A DNA stretch of 64,000 bases from Iamia sp963728655 (lineage in GTDB: Bacteria > Actinomycetota > Acidimicrobiia > Acidimicrobiales > Iamiaceae): NCBI GenBank assembly GCA_963728655.1, contig CAVSLD010000002.1:682001-746000 (forward strand), in the 5' to 3' direction. Below are positions 1-7,812 of the stretch, piece after piece (the stretch's first letter is position 1; every line of letters starts with the position of its first letter). Under the pieces are notes generated by a model. The model had not been told where the DNA came from. It ran no database searches and saw only the letters and a list, made by a program, of their open reading frames with translations. Position numbers and translations under genes: made by a program.

Positions 1-240
1 GGGGCCACCCCCACCCTGGACACCTCGCCGGCCGCGCTGGCGGCCGCCCTGGTGTCGGTGCTCGACCCCGGCCTGCTCGCCGGGCTGGACGGGCTGGACC
101 GCCTGGACCTGACCCTGGCGGTCGTGACCGAGCGCGACGCGGTCCTGGCCGTGCAGCGCGACGGGGGCGACCCCGCCGCCGATCCCGACGTGGTGGCCGC
201 CGGCCGCGACCTGGGCCGGGTCCTCGACGACGCCTGCTGA
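1..240 (+). CDS. 3' end of an unrecognised gene (partial)
   Basis: The reading frame is open from the first base and ends at TGA 238-240, giving the last 79 residues of a protein that begins outside the window. The visible part is rich in Ala, Leu and Asp, ends in LGRVLDDAC, and shows no motif I recognise. Third codon positions are almost all G or C, as in its neighbours, which supports real coding. It lies 49 nt upstream of the quinone reductase gene, which has its own promoter, so they need not be one operon. No function is proposed. Confidence 0.6.
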   Translation, partial: GATPTLDTSPAALAAALVSVLDPGLLAGLDGLDRLDLTLAVVTERDAVLAVQRDGGDPAADPDVVAAGRDLGRVLDDAC

Positions 241-277
241 TCGGCGGTCGGCGTCCGGGGCCGGGCCTGGCCCTCTG

Positions 278-283
278 TAGCCT
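278..283 (+). promoter_or_regulatory. -10 box TAGCCT, leaderless start of lpdA
   Basis: TAGCCT, preceded by TG, ends 6 nt before the ATG at 290. Transcription should begin at or next to the A of the start codon, giving a leaderless mRNA. No clear -35 box is seen. Confidence 0.55.
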
Positions 284-289
284 CGCCCC

Positions 290-1654
290 ATGGCGCACCG
301 CTTCGTGGTCATCGGCGGGGGACCGGCCGGCAACACCGCGGCCACCACCGCGGCCCGCCTCGGGGCCCAGGTCACCCTCGTCGAGCGCGACGTCGTCGGC
401 GGAGCGGCCCACCTCCGCGACTGCATCCCGTCCAAGGCCATGATCGCCACCGGCGGGGCCATGGACGACCTGCGGCGCGTGAAGGGCATGGGCCTGGGGG
501 CGGTCGAGCCCGCCGTCGACCTGGACTCGCTGCGGGAGCGCATCGCCGGCATCGAGGCCCAGCTGGAGCGGTCCGTGTCGGGCCTGCTGGCCAGCCAGGG
601 CGTGCGCATCGTGGCCGGCACCGGACGCCTCCTCGACCCCCACCGGGTCGAGGTCACGCCGAACGACGGGGGCCCGAGCGAGGTCCTCGAGGCCGACACC
701 GTGGTCCTGTCCACCGGCAGCCGTCCCCGCATCCCCGACTTCGCACCCATCGACGGCGAGCGGGTGCTCACCACCCGTGACGCCTACCCGCCCCCGAGCC
801 TCCCCGAGCACCTGGTGGTCATCGGCTCGGGCGTCACCGGCGTCGAGTTCGTGCACATGTTCTCCGCCTTCGGCGGTGAGGTCACCCTCATCGTCAGCCG
901 CCAGCAGGTCCTGCCCCAGAAGGACCCGGAGGTGGCGGCCGTCCTCGAGGACGACTTCCTGCGGCGGGGGGTCCACCTCCTCAAGGGGGCGCGGGCCGAG
1001 GGCATCGACGTCACCGACGAGGGTGTGGCCGTCCACTGCGACGACGGGCGGGTGGCGCGGGGGAGCCATGCGCTCCTGTGCATCGGGTCGCTCCCCAACT
1101 CCGAGGAGCTGGGGCTCGACGCGGCCGGGGTGGAGACCGACGGGGGCTACATCGTGGTCGACCACAACTGCCTGTCCTCGACGCCGCACATCTACGCGGC
1201 CGGCGACCTCTCGGGGAAGCTGCCCCTGTCGTCGGTGGCCTCGATGCAGGGCCGCAAGATCGCCGAGCACGCCCTCGGCCTCCACCAGGGTCCACACCGC
1301 CACCTCGACTACGAGAAGGCGGCCTCGGCCATCTTCACCGACCCCGAGATCGCCGACGTGGGCCTGGCCGAGGCCGACGCCTTCGCCAGCGGGCGCAAGG
1401 TCCGGGTCACCAAGGTGCCGTTCTCGGCGTCGGCCAAGGCCCTCATCAACGACGACCCCCGGGGCTTCGTGAAGATCATCTCGGACCCGGCCACCGGCGT
1501 GGTGCTGGGCGGGTCGATCGTCGGCCAGCACGCGGCCGAGCTCATCTCCGTCCTGGCCCTCGCCGTCACCGCCGGGCTGAAGGTCAACGACATCGTCGAG
1601 AGCCTGCTGGTGCACCCGGCCCTGGCCGAGTCCCTCGCCGACGCCGCCGAGTAG
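290..1654 (+). CDS. lpdA: NAD(P)H-quinone dehydrogenase, LpdA-type flavoprotein
   Basis: A 454-residue member of the FAD-dependent pyridine nucleotide-disulfide oxidoreductases. The FAD-binding VVIGGGPAG is at residues 6-14, the NAD(P)-binding VVIGSGVTG near 182-190, and a C-terminal dimerisation domain ends with His442...Glu447 in HPALAE. The redox pair CxxxxC of true lipoamide dehydrogenases is incomplete: position 40 is Ala and only Cys45 remains (GGAAHLRDCIPSK). That pattern matches mycobacterial LpdA (Rv3303c), which reduces quinones rather than lipoamide. It probably acts at the cytoplasmic side of the membrane in quinone detoxification or redox balance. The start follows a leaderless -10 box. 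An RDD membrane protein follows 47 nt later and is probably co-transcribed. Confidence 0.88.
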   Translation: MAHRFVVIGGGPAGNTAATTAARLGAQVTLVERDVVGGAAHLRDCIPSKAMIATGGAMDDLRRVKGMGLGAVEPAVDLDSLRERIAGIEAQLERSVSGLLASQGVRIVAGTGRLLDPHRVEVTPNDGGPSEVLEADTVVLSTGSRPRIPDFAPIDGERVLTTRDAYPPPSLPEHLVVIGSGVTGVEFVHMFSAFGGEVTLIVSRQQVLPQKDPEVAAVLEDDFLRRGVHLLKGARAEGIDVTDEGVAVHCDDGRVARGSHALLCIGSLPNSEELGLDAAGVETDGGYIVVDHNCLSSTPHIYAAGDLSGKLPLSSVASMQGRKIAEHALGLHQGPHRHLDYEKAASAIFTDPEIADVGLAEADAFASGRKVRVTKVPFSASAKALINDDPRGFVKIISDPATGVVLGGSIVGQHAAELISVLALAVTAGLKVNDIVESLLVHPALAESLADAAE

Positions 1655-1701
1655 GGGCGACGGTGGAGGACGGACGGGCCCGCCGCACCGGGGAGGCGAC
1701 C

Positions 1702-2196
1702 ATGCCCACCGGGCCGGACTCGTTCCCGGCCCGCGGCGTCAACAGCCTGGCGACCGTCGGCCAGCGGGGTCTGGCCCGCCTCCTCGACGTGGCCGTGCTG
1801 GGAGTGCCCTACCTCTTCGTCGCCTTCTCCATCCTGTTGATCACCACCGACGCGGCGTCGGACCCCGAGGCCCCGCTCAGCCCGCAGACGTCAGCCTGGC
1901 TGTGGGGCGGGGGCATCGCCCTCGCCATCGTCTACGAGACGATCTGCGTCACCTTCTGGGGCCGGACCCTGGGCAAGCTGGTGCTCGGCGTCCGGGTGGT
2001 GCGCCTGGTCAACGGGCGCTGCCCGCTCTGGTGGGAGGCGGCCATCCGCATCGCCCTGCCCGGCGCGGTCGCGGTGATCCCCAGCCCGCTGGCCAAGGCG
2101 GCCGCCCTCACCCTGTTCGTGGTGGCCGGCTTCGACCCGCTGCGGCGCAACGTCTGCGACCGGGCCGCCGGCACCGTCGTCGTCCGCTCCCGCTGA
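1702..2196 (+). CDS. RDD family membrane protein
   Basis: A 164-residue protein with the RDD fold. LARLLDVAVLGVPYLF opens the first membrane helix, a second helix follows near residues 65-85, and the conserved TLGKLVLGVRVV loop and the CDRAAGTVVV C-terminus are both present. RDD proteins are small integral membrane proteins of mostly unknown role, some suggested to be transporters. The chosen ATG is preceded by GGGGAGGCGACC, a good ribosome binding site. It follows lpdA by 47 nt on the same strand and no separate promoter is evident, so one transcript is likely. Function here is unknown. Confidence 0.8.
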   Translation: MPTGPDSFPARGVNSLATVGQRGLARLLDVAVLGVPYLFVAFSILLITTDAASDPEAPLSPQTSAWLWGGGIALAIVYETICVTFWGRTLGKLVLGVRVVRLVNGRCPLWWEAAIRIALPGAVAVIPSPLAKAAALTLFVVAGFDPLRRNVCDRAAGTVVVRSR

Positions 2197-2209
2197 CCCT
2201 CCCCAGACC

Positions 2210-2246
2210 GCAGTGGTGCGGGTCGGTGGGCGACGCTGACCACTGC
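2210..2246. repeat. 37-bp palindromic repeat, copy 1
   Basis: The unit starts GCAGTGGTGCGGGTCGG and ends CGACGCTGACCACTGC. The ends are inverted (GCAGTG/CACTGC) and the centre pairs GTCG with CGAC, so it can form a hairpin. It lies just after the RDD gene. Copies 2 and 3 are at 2281 and 2929. Confidence 0.75.
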
Positions 2247-2280
2247 CGTCTCCGATGGCCGCGCACCCCGTCGTCGAACC

Positions 2281-2317
2281 GCAGTGATGCGGGTCGCGAG
2301 GCGACGCTGGCCACTGC
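2281..2317. repeat. 37-bp palindromic repeat, copy 2
   Basis: Same length and sense as copy 1, starting GCAGTGATGCGGGTCGC. The inner stem is perfect (GTCGC-GAG-GCGAC) and the outer stem is GCAGTG/CACTGC. It ends 19 bases before the stop codon of the AbiEi-like gene. Confidence 0.75.
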
Positions 2318-2336
2318 GGGTCCCACGGACGTGGGA

Positions 2337-2783
2337 TCAGGCCGCGGGGCGACCCAGCTCGCGACCGAGCTCGTGGATCACCATCGCCCCGCGGTCGACG
2401 ACCTCGCGGTAGGTGTACTCGAGGACGGTCCACCCGAGGGCGGTGAGGCGGCGGCGGCGCTCGCGCTCCCAGCGGAACGCCCTCTCGCCCCGGCCCCGGA
2501 CCACCGCGATCTCGACCGGGGCGCGGGAGAAGCCGTCGAGGACCCGCAACCGGGCCGCGCTCCGGTGCGAGGCCATCGACCCGGGGATGCTGAGGGTCGC
2601 GACCATCAGTCGCTGGTGCCACGTGGCACCCACCCCGCGCAGGCGGAAGACCGACGGTGCCACGCGCTCGACGTCTCGGCGCTCGACCATGCGGTGGACG
2701 CGTCGTGGGCTGATGCCCAGCTCGACCGCTTGGGCCAGGCTGAAGGCCGAGTGCTGGCGTGCCGCGAGCTCCAAGAGGTCCAC
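2337..2783 (-). CDS. AbiEi-like / DUF559-type protein with internal deletion
   Basis: The 148-residue product begins with a winged-helix segment like AbiEi antitoxin N-terminal domains (LLELAARQHSAFSLAQAVE, GISPRRVHRMVERRDVERV). It ends with a DUF559-like endonuclease-fold tail (FRWERERRRRLTALGWTVLE). Related actinobacterial proteins are about 280-300 residues with a central region between these parts, so roughly 120-150 residues appear to have been lost in frame near residue 98 (VVRGRGERAFRW). GTG at 2783 is chosen because GGAGGG precedes it by 8 nt; ATG 2876 is the longer alternative. The gene is bracketed by 37-bp palindromic repeats. It is probably non-functional or only DNA-binding. Confidence 0.6.
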   Translation of the reverse strand: MDLLELAARQHSAFSLAQAVELGISPRRVHRMVERRDVERVAPSVFRLRGVGATWHQRLMVATLSIPGSMASHRSAARLRVLDGFSRAPVEIAVVRGRGERAFRWERERRRRLTALGWTVLEYTYREVVDRGAMVIHELGRELGRPAA

Positions 2784-2928
2784 GGTGCGCTCCCTCCGTC
2801 GGACACCGCTCGACCGACGCGGTCGGACGGCGGATCGAGCTGACCGGGGGAGGGGGCCGGCGGGCCGGCTCCGCATGCATGCCCCGGGCGAGCCCGGATC
2901 ATGCGCGTCGGGCCGAAGGAGGGGAACA

Positions 2929-2965
2929 GCAGTGATGCGGGTCGCCAGGCGTCCTGCGCCACTGC
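2929..2965. repeat. 37-bp palindromic repeat, copy 3
   Basis: Starts GCAGTGATGCGGGTCGCC and ends in GCCACTGC, the same length as copies 1 and 2. The terminal inverted repeat is kept but the inner stem is weaker. It lies between the carboxylase stop codon and the AbiEi-like gene. Confidence 0.75.
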
Positions 2966-2984
2966 CGTTTGTGGAGAGGTCGGG

Positions 2985-4766
2985 CTACTCGATGACGAGG
3001 ACCACGTCGTTGGCGTTGACGGCCTGGCCGGGCTCGACCTTGATCTCGGCCACGGTGCCGTCCTTGTCGGCCACGATGGTGTTCTCCATCTTCATGGCCT
3101 CGAGCAGGCACACCGTCTGACCGGTGGTCACCTCGTCGCCCACCGCGACGGTGACCTTCACGATCGTGCCCTGCATGGGCACGACCACCGAGCCCGAGCC
3201 CACGGCCGCGGCCGAGCCACCGGCGCTCCCCTTGCGTCGGGGGCGCAGGGCGCCGCCACCGGAGGGGTCGCCGGCCACGGGTGCGGCGGCCGAGGCCGGC
3301 ACCCACATGGCCACCGAGAAGCGCTTGCCGTTGACCTCGACGTCGACGTCGCGCCGGACCTTCTCCTCGGGCTCGTCGCCCTCGCCGGCGGCCGCAGCCG
3401 GGTCGACCACGTCGACCACGTCGGAGAGGTCGAGGACCTCCTCGACCCACTTGGTGGAGTGCCGGGCCGCCTTGAAGTCCTCGTGGCCGAGGATGGCCAG
3501 GTCGGCCGGCAGGGTGGTCTTGATGCCGTCGACGGTCATCTCCGAGATGGCCCGCTGCATCCTCGCGATGGCCAGGTCGCGGTCGCCGGCCCAGACGACG
3601 AGCTTGCCGACCAGGTTGTCGTAGAACTGGCTGACCTCGTCGCCGTCGGTGTAGCCGCCGTCCCAGCGGATGCCGGGGCCCTGGGGCACCTCGAGGTGCG
3701 TGATGCGGCCCGGGGACGGGATGAACCTGCCGCCCGCCGGGTCCTCGGCGTTGACCCGGACCTCGATGGCCCAGCCCCGCAGGTCGATGTCGTCCTGGGT
3801 GAACGAGAGGGGCTCGCCGGAGGCGACCAGGATCTGCTCCCGGACGAGGTCGATGCCCGAGACCAGCTCGGTGACGGGGTGCTCGACCTGGAGGCGGGTG
3901 TTCATCTCGAGGAACCAGAACTCGCCGTCCTGGTAGAGGAACTCGACCGTGCCGGCGTTGACGTAGCCACAGGCCAGGGCCACGTCGACCGCGGCCTGGC
4001 CCATGGCCTGGCGGGTCTCCTCGGGGAAGTCCGGGGCCGGGGCCTCCTCGACCAGCTTCTGGTGGCGGCGCTGGGCCGAGCAGTCGCGCTCGCCCACGTA
4101 GACGCCGTGGCCCTGGCTGTCGCAGACGATCTGCATCTCGACGTGCCGGGGCTTGGTGAGGTAGCGCTCGACGTAGCACTCGTCGCGCCCGAAGCCCTTG
4201 AGCGCCTCGGACTGGGCCGACTCGAGGGCGGAGTGGGCGTCGGCCGCGCTCTCGACCACCCGCATGCCGCGGCCACCGCCGCCGTAGGCCGCCTTGATGG
4301 CGACGGGCCAGCCGTGCTCCTCGCCGAAGGCCACGACCTCGTCGCCGCCCCGGAGGAACTCGGTGGTGCCGGGCACGCCGGCGACGCCGGCCTCCTGGGC
4401 TGCGATGCGGCTCGACACCTTGTCGCCCATCACCTCGATGGCCTCCGGGGGCGGCCCGATGAAGGTGACGCCCTTCTCGGTGATGGCCCGGGCGAAGTCG
4501 GTGTTCTCGGAGAAGAAGCCGTAGCCGGGGTGCACGCCGTCGGCGCCGCACTGCTCGATGACCTCGAGGATCTTCTCCGTGTTGAGGTAGCTCTCGGCGG
4601 CGGTGGACCCGCCGAGGGAGTAGGCCTCGTCGGCCAGCCGGGTGTGGAGGGCGTCGCGGTCGAGGTCGGAGTACACCGCGACGGAGGTGATGCCCATCTC
4701 CTTGCAGGCACGGATGACGCGGACGGCGATCTCGCCGCGGTTGGCGATGAGGATCTTGGAGAGCAC
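2985..4766 (-). CDS. accA3: acetyl/propionyl-CoA carboxylase alpha subunit (biotin carboxylase + BCCP)
   Basis: A 593-residue fusion. Residues 1-450 are biotin carboxylase: MLSKILIANRGEIAVRVIRA, ATP-grasp KAAYGGGGRGMRVV, and EMNTRLQVEHPVTE. The C-terminal 70 residues are a biotin carboxyl carrier domain with LLEAMKMENT and biotin-accepting Lys559. It carboxylates biotin using ATP and bicarbonate for a carboxyltransferase beta subunit not in this window, yielding malonyl- or methylmalonyl-CoA. GTG 4766 has AGGA about 7 nt upstream. A candidate -10 TACCGT lies about 40 nt upstream. The gene is divergent from birA, whose product would attach its biotin. The symbol follows actinobacterial naming. 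Confidence 0.93.
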   Translation of the reverse strand: MLSKILIANRGEIAVRVIRACKEMGITSVAVYSDLDRDALHTRLADEAYSLGGSTAAESYLNTEKILEVIEQCGADGVHPGYGFFSENTDFARAITEKGVTFIGPPPEAIEVMGDKVSSRIAAQEAGVAGVPGTTEFLRGGDEVVAFGEEHGWPVAIKAAYGGGGRGMRVVESAADAHSALESAQSEALKGFGRDECYVERYLTKPRHVEMQIVCDSQGHGVYVGERDCSAQRRHQKLVEEAPAPDFPEETRQAMGQAAVDVALACGYVNAGTVEFLYQDGEFWFLEMNTRLQVEHPVTELVSGIDLVREQILVASGEPLSFTQDDIDLRGWAIEVRVNAEDPAGGRFIPSPGRITHLEVPQGPGIRWDGGYTDGDEVSQFYDNLVGKLVVWAGDRDLAIARMQRAISEMTVDGIKTTLPADLAILGHEDFKAARHSTKWVEEVLDLSDVVDVVDPAAAAGEGDEPEEKVRRDVDVEVNGKRFSVAMWVPASAAAPVAGDPSGGGALRPRRKGSAGGSAAAVGSGSVVVPMQGTIVKVTVAVGDEVTTGQTVCLLEAMKMENTIVADKDGTVAEIKVEPGQAVNANDVVLVIE

Positions 4767-4817
4767 GAGGTCTTCCTAGGCGACGGGTGGTGGGTCGATC
4801 CAGCACGGTAGGCCGTG

Positions 4818-4846
4818 GCCCACCCCCGACCCGTCCCCGGGTGGGC
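4818..4846. promoter_or_regulatory. inverted repeat between accA3 and birA
   Basis: GCCCACCC and GGGTGGGC form perfect 8-bp arms around a 13-nt centre, midway in the 118-bp divergent intergenic region. It could be an operator shared by both genes or a hairpin in one of the leaders. Its role is not shown. Confidence 0.35.
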
Positions 4847-4884
4847 TGGCACCGGGTGACCGGGGTCGCCTAGAGGTACCACCC

Positions 4885-5744
4885 GTGGGCCCCGACGCGA
4901 CCTCCTTCGACCTGGCCCACGTGCGCCGGGAGGTGGCGGCCACTCGCTTCGGCGACGTGCGTTGGGTGGGCGAGACCGGATCGACCAACGCCGACCTGTG
5001 GGCCGTGGCGGCCGAGGGGGGTGGGGAGGGCACGGTGCTGGGCGCCGACCACCAGACCGCGGGCCGGGGCCGGCGGGGACGCTCCTGGGTCGCCCCGCCC
5101 GCGGCGGCGGTGCTGGTGTCGGTCCTGCTGCGCCCCCCGGCACCGGCGGTCGACCTGGCGACGCCGGCGGTGGCCCTGGCTGCGGCCGAGGCCGTCGAGG
5201 CGGTGTGCGGGCGGGCCCCCGGGATCAAGTGGCCCAACGACCTGGTGGTCGTCGGCACCGACGGCGGTCCCGATCGCAAGCTGGCCGGCATCCTGGCCGA
5301 GGCGTCCTGGCCCCCGGGCGTCGACATCGCGTCGGGGTGGCGCGCCCCCGACCGTCGCGGCGCGTGCCGGTCGTGGTCGGGCTCGGGCTCAACGTCGCCT
5401 CCGCCGGGCGCGACCCGGCGCTGGAGGACCTGGCCGTGGCGTGCGACGAGCTGGCCGGCCCTGGGGCGACCGTGGCCCGGGAGCCGCTGGTCGCGGCCTG
5501 GCTGCGGGCCCTGGAGCACTGGTACGCCCGGACCCTCGACCCGGACGGCCGGGAGGAGATGTGGGCCGCGTGGCGCACGCGGTCGGCCACCCTCGGCCGT
5601 CGGGTGCGCGTCGACCTCGGTGCCGACGACCTCGAGGGCGAGGCGGTCGACGTCACCGCCGCGGGGCAGCTGGTGGTGCGCACCCTCGAGGGCGACGAGA
5701 GGGTGCTGGCGGTGGGCGACGTGACCCACCTGCGCCCCCTCTGA
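4885..5744 (+). pseudogene. birA: biotin--[acetyl-CoA-carboxylase] ligase BirA, frameshifted
   Basis: The first 155 residues read as a biotin protein ligase catalytic domain: GETGSTNADL, the biotinyl-AMP loop TAGRGRRGRSW, and KWPNDLVV followed by KLAGILAEA. After about 5345-5370 the frame moves by one base, and the remainder (VPVVVGLGLNV, then the SH3-like C-terminal domain to DVTHLRPL) continues in the new frame to TGA 5742-5744. One base seems to be missing near GGCGCGTGCCGG. Biotin ligase is essential in most bacteria and both halves keep strong codon bias, so a sequence error is more likely than a true pseudogene. There is no N-terminal DNA-binding domain, so it is a ligase only. A TAGAGG box lies 8 nt before the start. 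Confidence 0.85.
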
Positions 5745-5810
5745 GGCGCTCCGGCGCCGGGCCGTGGCCCCCGGGTGACGGCGACCTGACGCGACGGGGG
5801 CCATCCGGTG

Positions 5811-5847
5811 GACGGCACCGGTCGTGTGACCGGTACCCGTTGCCGTC
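5811..5847 (+). promoter_or_regulatory. nested inverted repeats upstream of the GT39 gene promoter
   Basis: ACCGGTC-GTGT-GACCGGT (5817-5834) is nested inside GACGGCA (5811-5817) and TGCCGTC (5841-5847). It lies 67 nt after the birA stop and overlaps the proposed -35 box. It could be a birA terminator hairpin, an operator, or both. Confidence 0.45.
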
Positions 5848-5868
5848 ACCCCACGGGGCGACGAGACT
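5840..5868 (+). promoter_or_regulatory. promoter of the GT39 gene: TTGCCG-17-GAGACT
   Basis: -35 TTGCCG (5840-5845) and -10 GAGACT (5863-5868) are separated by 17 nt. The -10 ends 6 nt before GTG 5875, which opens a short upstream ORF. Confidence 0.5.
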
Positions 5869-5874
5869 CGCGCC

Positions 5875-5895
5875 GTGGGCGGGCCGCGATCATGA
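5875..5895 (+). CDS. leaderless 6-codon upstream ORF (VGGPRS)
   Basis: GTG at 5875 lies where transcription should begin. It encodes VGGPRS and stops at TGA 5893-5895, which overlaps the ATG of the glycosyltransferase (ATGA). No ribosome binding site precedes that ATG, so ribosomes may enter on the mini-ORF and reinitiate. The same arrangement recurs at 10147 and 28166. Confidence 0.4.
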   Translation: MGGPRS

Positions 5896-7811
5896 CCTCG
5901 CCGGCGGAGGACGTGGCCCCCGCCCCCGGCGATGGCGGACTGGCCACCCTGGAGGCGACCGCGCCCACGCTCGCACCCGAGGCGGACCCCGGCGCGGCCC
6001 CGGCCCCCGAGGTCGAGGGGAGGTCGCGGCCCGGCGTCGCGACCCCCGCCCCCGGCCCGGCGGGCCCGGGCGGCCCGGGCGGGCCCGACCCCGGCGGGGA
6101 CGACGACCGCGGCGACGACGCCGGCCCGACCCCGCGGCGCACGACCGTCCACCGCTACGCCGCCCTGCTGGCCGTCCCCCTGGCGGTGGGCGTGGCCCTC
6201 CGCTTCGGGCTGGCCCTGACCGACAGGGTGATCACCAACGACGCCAGCGCCTACCTGGAGTCGGGTCGGAACCTGGTGGAGGGGCGGGGCTTCGTCCGCG
6301 ACGGGGGGTTCCCGGAGCTGCACTTCCCGCCGGTGGCACCCGTCCTGCTCGGCGGGGCGTGGAGGCTGACCGGCAGCCCCCGGCTGGCCCTCACCGCCGT
6401 CACCTTCCTCACCTCGACGCTGTGCCTGCTCCCCCTGTCCGCCCTCGCCCGCCGCATCGGCGGCGACCGGGCCGGTCTGGCCGCCTGCTGGGTCGGGGCC
6501 CTGGCCCCCGGGATCACCTCGATCCCGGCCAACGCCGGCGGGGGCTCCGAGACCCTCTACCTCCTGTTCCTGCTGACCCTGCTGTGGCTGGTCTCGACGT
6601 TGCCGTCGCGCGCCGGTGCAGGGGTGTGGGCCACCGCCGCGCTGGCCGGCCTGGCCGCCGGTGCGCTGTACCTGACCCGCCCCGAGGGGCTGCTGCTCGT
6701 CCTGGTGGTCGTGGCCGTGCTGGTCCTCACCAGCGGGGTGCTGGGCGACCTGCGCCGGCGGCGCGCCTCGCGACGCTCCCTCGCCCGCCAGCTCGGTCCC
6801 CCCGCGCTGGTGCTGCTCGTGCTGGCCGCCTGCATGGCGCCCTACCTCGCCTTCCTCCACGCCCACACGGGGACCTGGGAGCTCACGGCCAAGACCCACG
6901 ACGCCGACATCGAGGCCTGGCGGTCCGTCGCCGAGGGCGACCGGCGTGGCCGCGACCGGGTGCTCTACGAGCTCGACGACAGCGGCCTGGCCTTCGTGGA
7001 GCGCTCCGAGTCGCTGGCCTCGCTGGCCCGACAGGACCTCCACGGCTACGCCGGGATCGTCCGCACCAACGCCTCCCAGCTGTGGTCGGAGTACGCCGTG
7101 CCCCGTCCCGGAGCCCCCGTGCCGTCCACCAGCTGGGCCCTGCTGCCCCTCCCGCTCACGCTGCTCGCGGCGTGGGCCGCGTGGCGCCACCGCCGGGACC
7201 CCACGGTCCTCGCGCTGTGCGGGGTGGTGGGCCTGGCCACCGCCACCTGCCTCGGGTTCTTCGTGCAGTCGCGGTACCTGGTCCCCGCGGTGGGGGTGCT
7301 CGCCGTCCTGGCCGGGGTGGGGCTGGCCGAGCTCCGGCCCCGGTGGCGCCGCGTCGGGGTGGCCGCGGCCGTGGCCCTGCTCGTGGTGCCCGTCTTGGTG
7401 GACGTGCCCCGCGACGACGGCATCTTCGCCACCCGGGAGCCGGTCGAGCACCAGCTGGCCGGGGAGTGGTTGGCCGACAACACGCCGGTCGGCAGCCGGA
7501 TCATGACCCGCAGCCTGGTGACCGAGTTCTACTCGGCCCGCAAGGCGGTGGCCCCGCCGTTCGGCTCGATCGACGAGACCATCCGCTTCGCCTACCACCA
7601 CGGCGTCGACTACATCGTCGTGGACGAGTTCCTGATGCGCCGCTTCCGGCCGCAGCTGGCGCCGCTCTTCGAGCCCGGCCCGTGGCCCGGGCTCCGGCTG
7701 GTGCACGGCTTCCGGTACCGGGGACGGCTGACCCGGATGTTCGCGCTCGATCCGCCACCGCCGCTCGACTCGGCCGACCCGCCCGGGCTCGGGTTCGTGG
7801 GCGACGGGTGA
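5892..7811 (+). CDS. GT39-type integral membrane glycosyltransferase
   Basis: A 639-residue protein. A Pro/Ala/Gly-rich cytoplasmic tail of about 85 residues is followed by about ten membrane helices and a C-terminal soluble part. The first periplasmic loop has TNDASAYLESGRNLVEGRGF and FPELHFPPVAPVLLG, typical of ArnT/PMT-like (GT39) enzymes that transfer sugars from polyprenyl phosphate, with the catalytic acidic residue expected in that loop. The acceptor is unknown. ATG 5892 is preferred over upstream codons because of the promoter and mini-ORF arrangement. The gene converges with the DUF6351 gene. Confidence 0.8.
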   Translation: MTSPAEDVAPAPGDGGLATLEATAPTLAPEADPGAAPAPEVEGRSRPGVATPAPGPAGPGGPGGPDPGGDDDRGDDAGPTPRRTTVHRYAALLAVPLAVGVALRFGLALTDRVITNDASAYLESGRNLVEGRGFVRDGGFPELHFPPVAPVLLGGAWRLTGSPRLALTAVTFLTSTLCLLPLSALARRIGGDRAGLAACWVGALAPGITSIPANAGGGSETLYLLFLLTLLWLVSTLPSRAGAGVWATAALAGLAAGALYLTRPEGLLLVLVVVAVLVLTSGVLGDLRRRRASRRSLARQLGPPALVLLVLAACMAPYLAFLHAHTGTWELTAKTHDADIEAWRSVAEGDRRGRDRVLYELDDSGLAFVERSESLASLARQDLHGYAGIVRTNASQLWSEYAVPRPGAPVPSTSWALLPLPLTLLAAWAAWRHRRDPTVLALCGVVGLATATCLGFFVQSRYLVPAVGVLAVLAGVGLAELRPRWRRVGVAAAVALLVVPVLVDVPRDDGIFATREPVEHQLAGEWLADNTPVGSRIMTRSLVTEFYSARKAVAPPFGSIDETIRFAYHHGVDYIVVDEFLMRRFRPQLAPLFEPGPWPGLRLVHGFRYRGRLTRMFALDPPPPLDSADPPGLGFVGDG

Positions 7812-7812
7812 G

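Noticed and set aside
2210..2965. CRISPR array
   Set aside because: Only three copies, irregular spacing of 34 and 611 bases, and palindromic ends; no cas genes.
2985..4766. Pyruvate carboxylase
   Set aside because: No carboxyltransferase domain between the biotin carboxylase and carrier domains, and the length of 593 residues is that of an acyl-CoA carboxylase alpha subunit.
4776..7706. Very long minus-strand open frame opposite birA and the GT39 gene
   Set aside because: At this GC content antisense frames stay open by chance; it is Gly/Arg/His-rich low-complexity sequence opposite well-supported genes.
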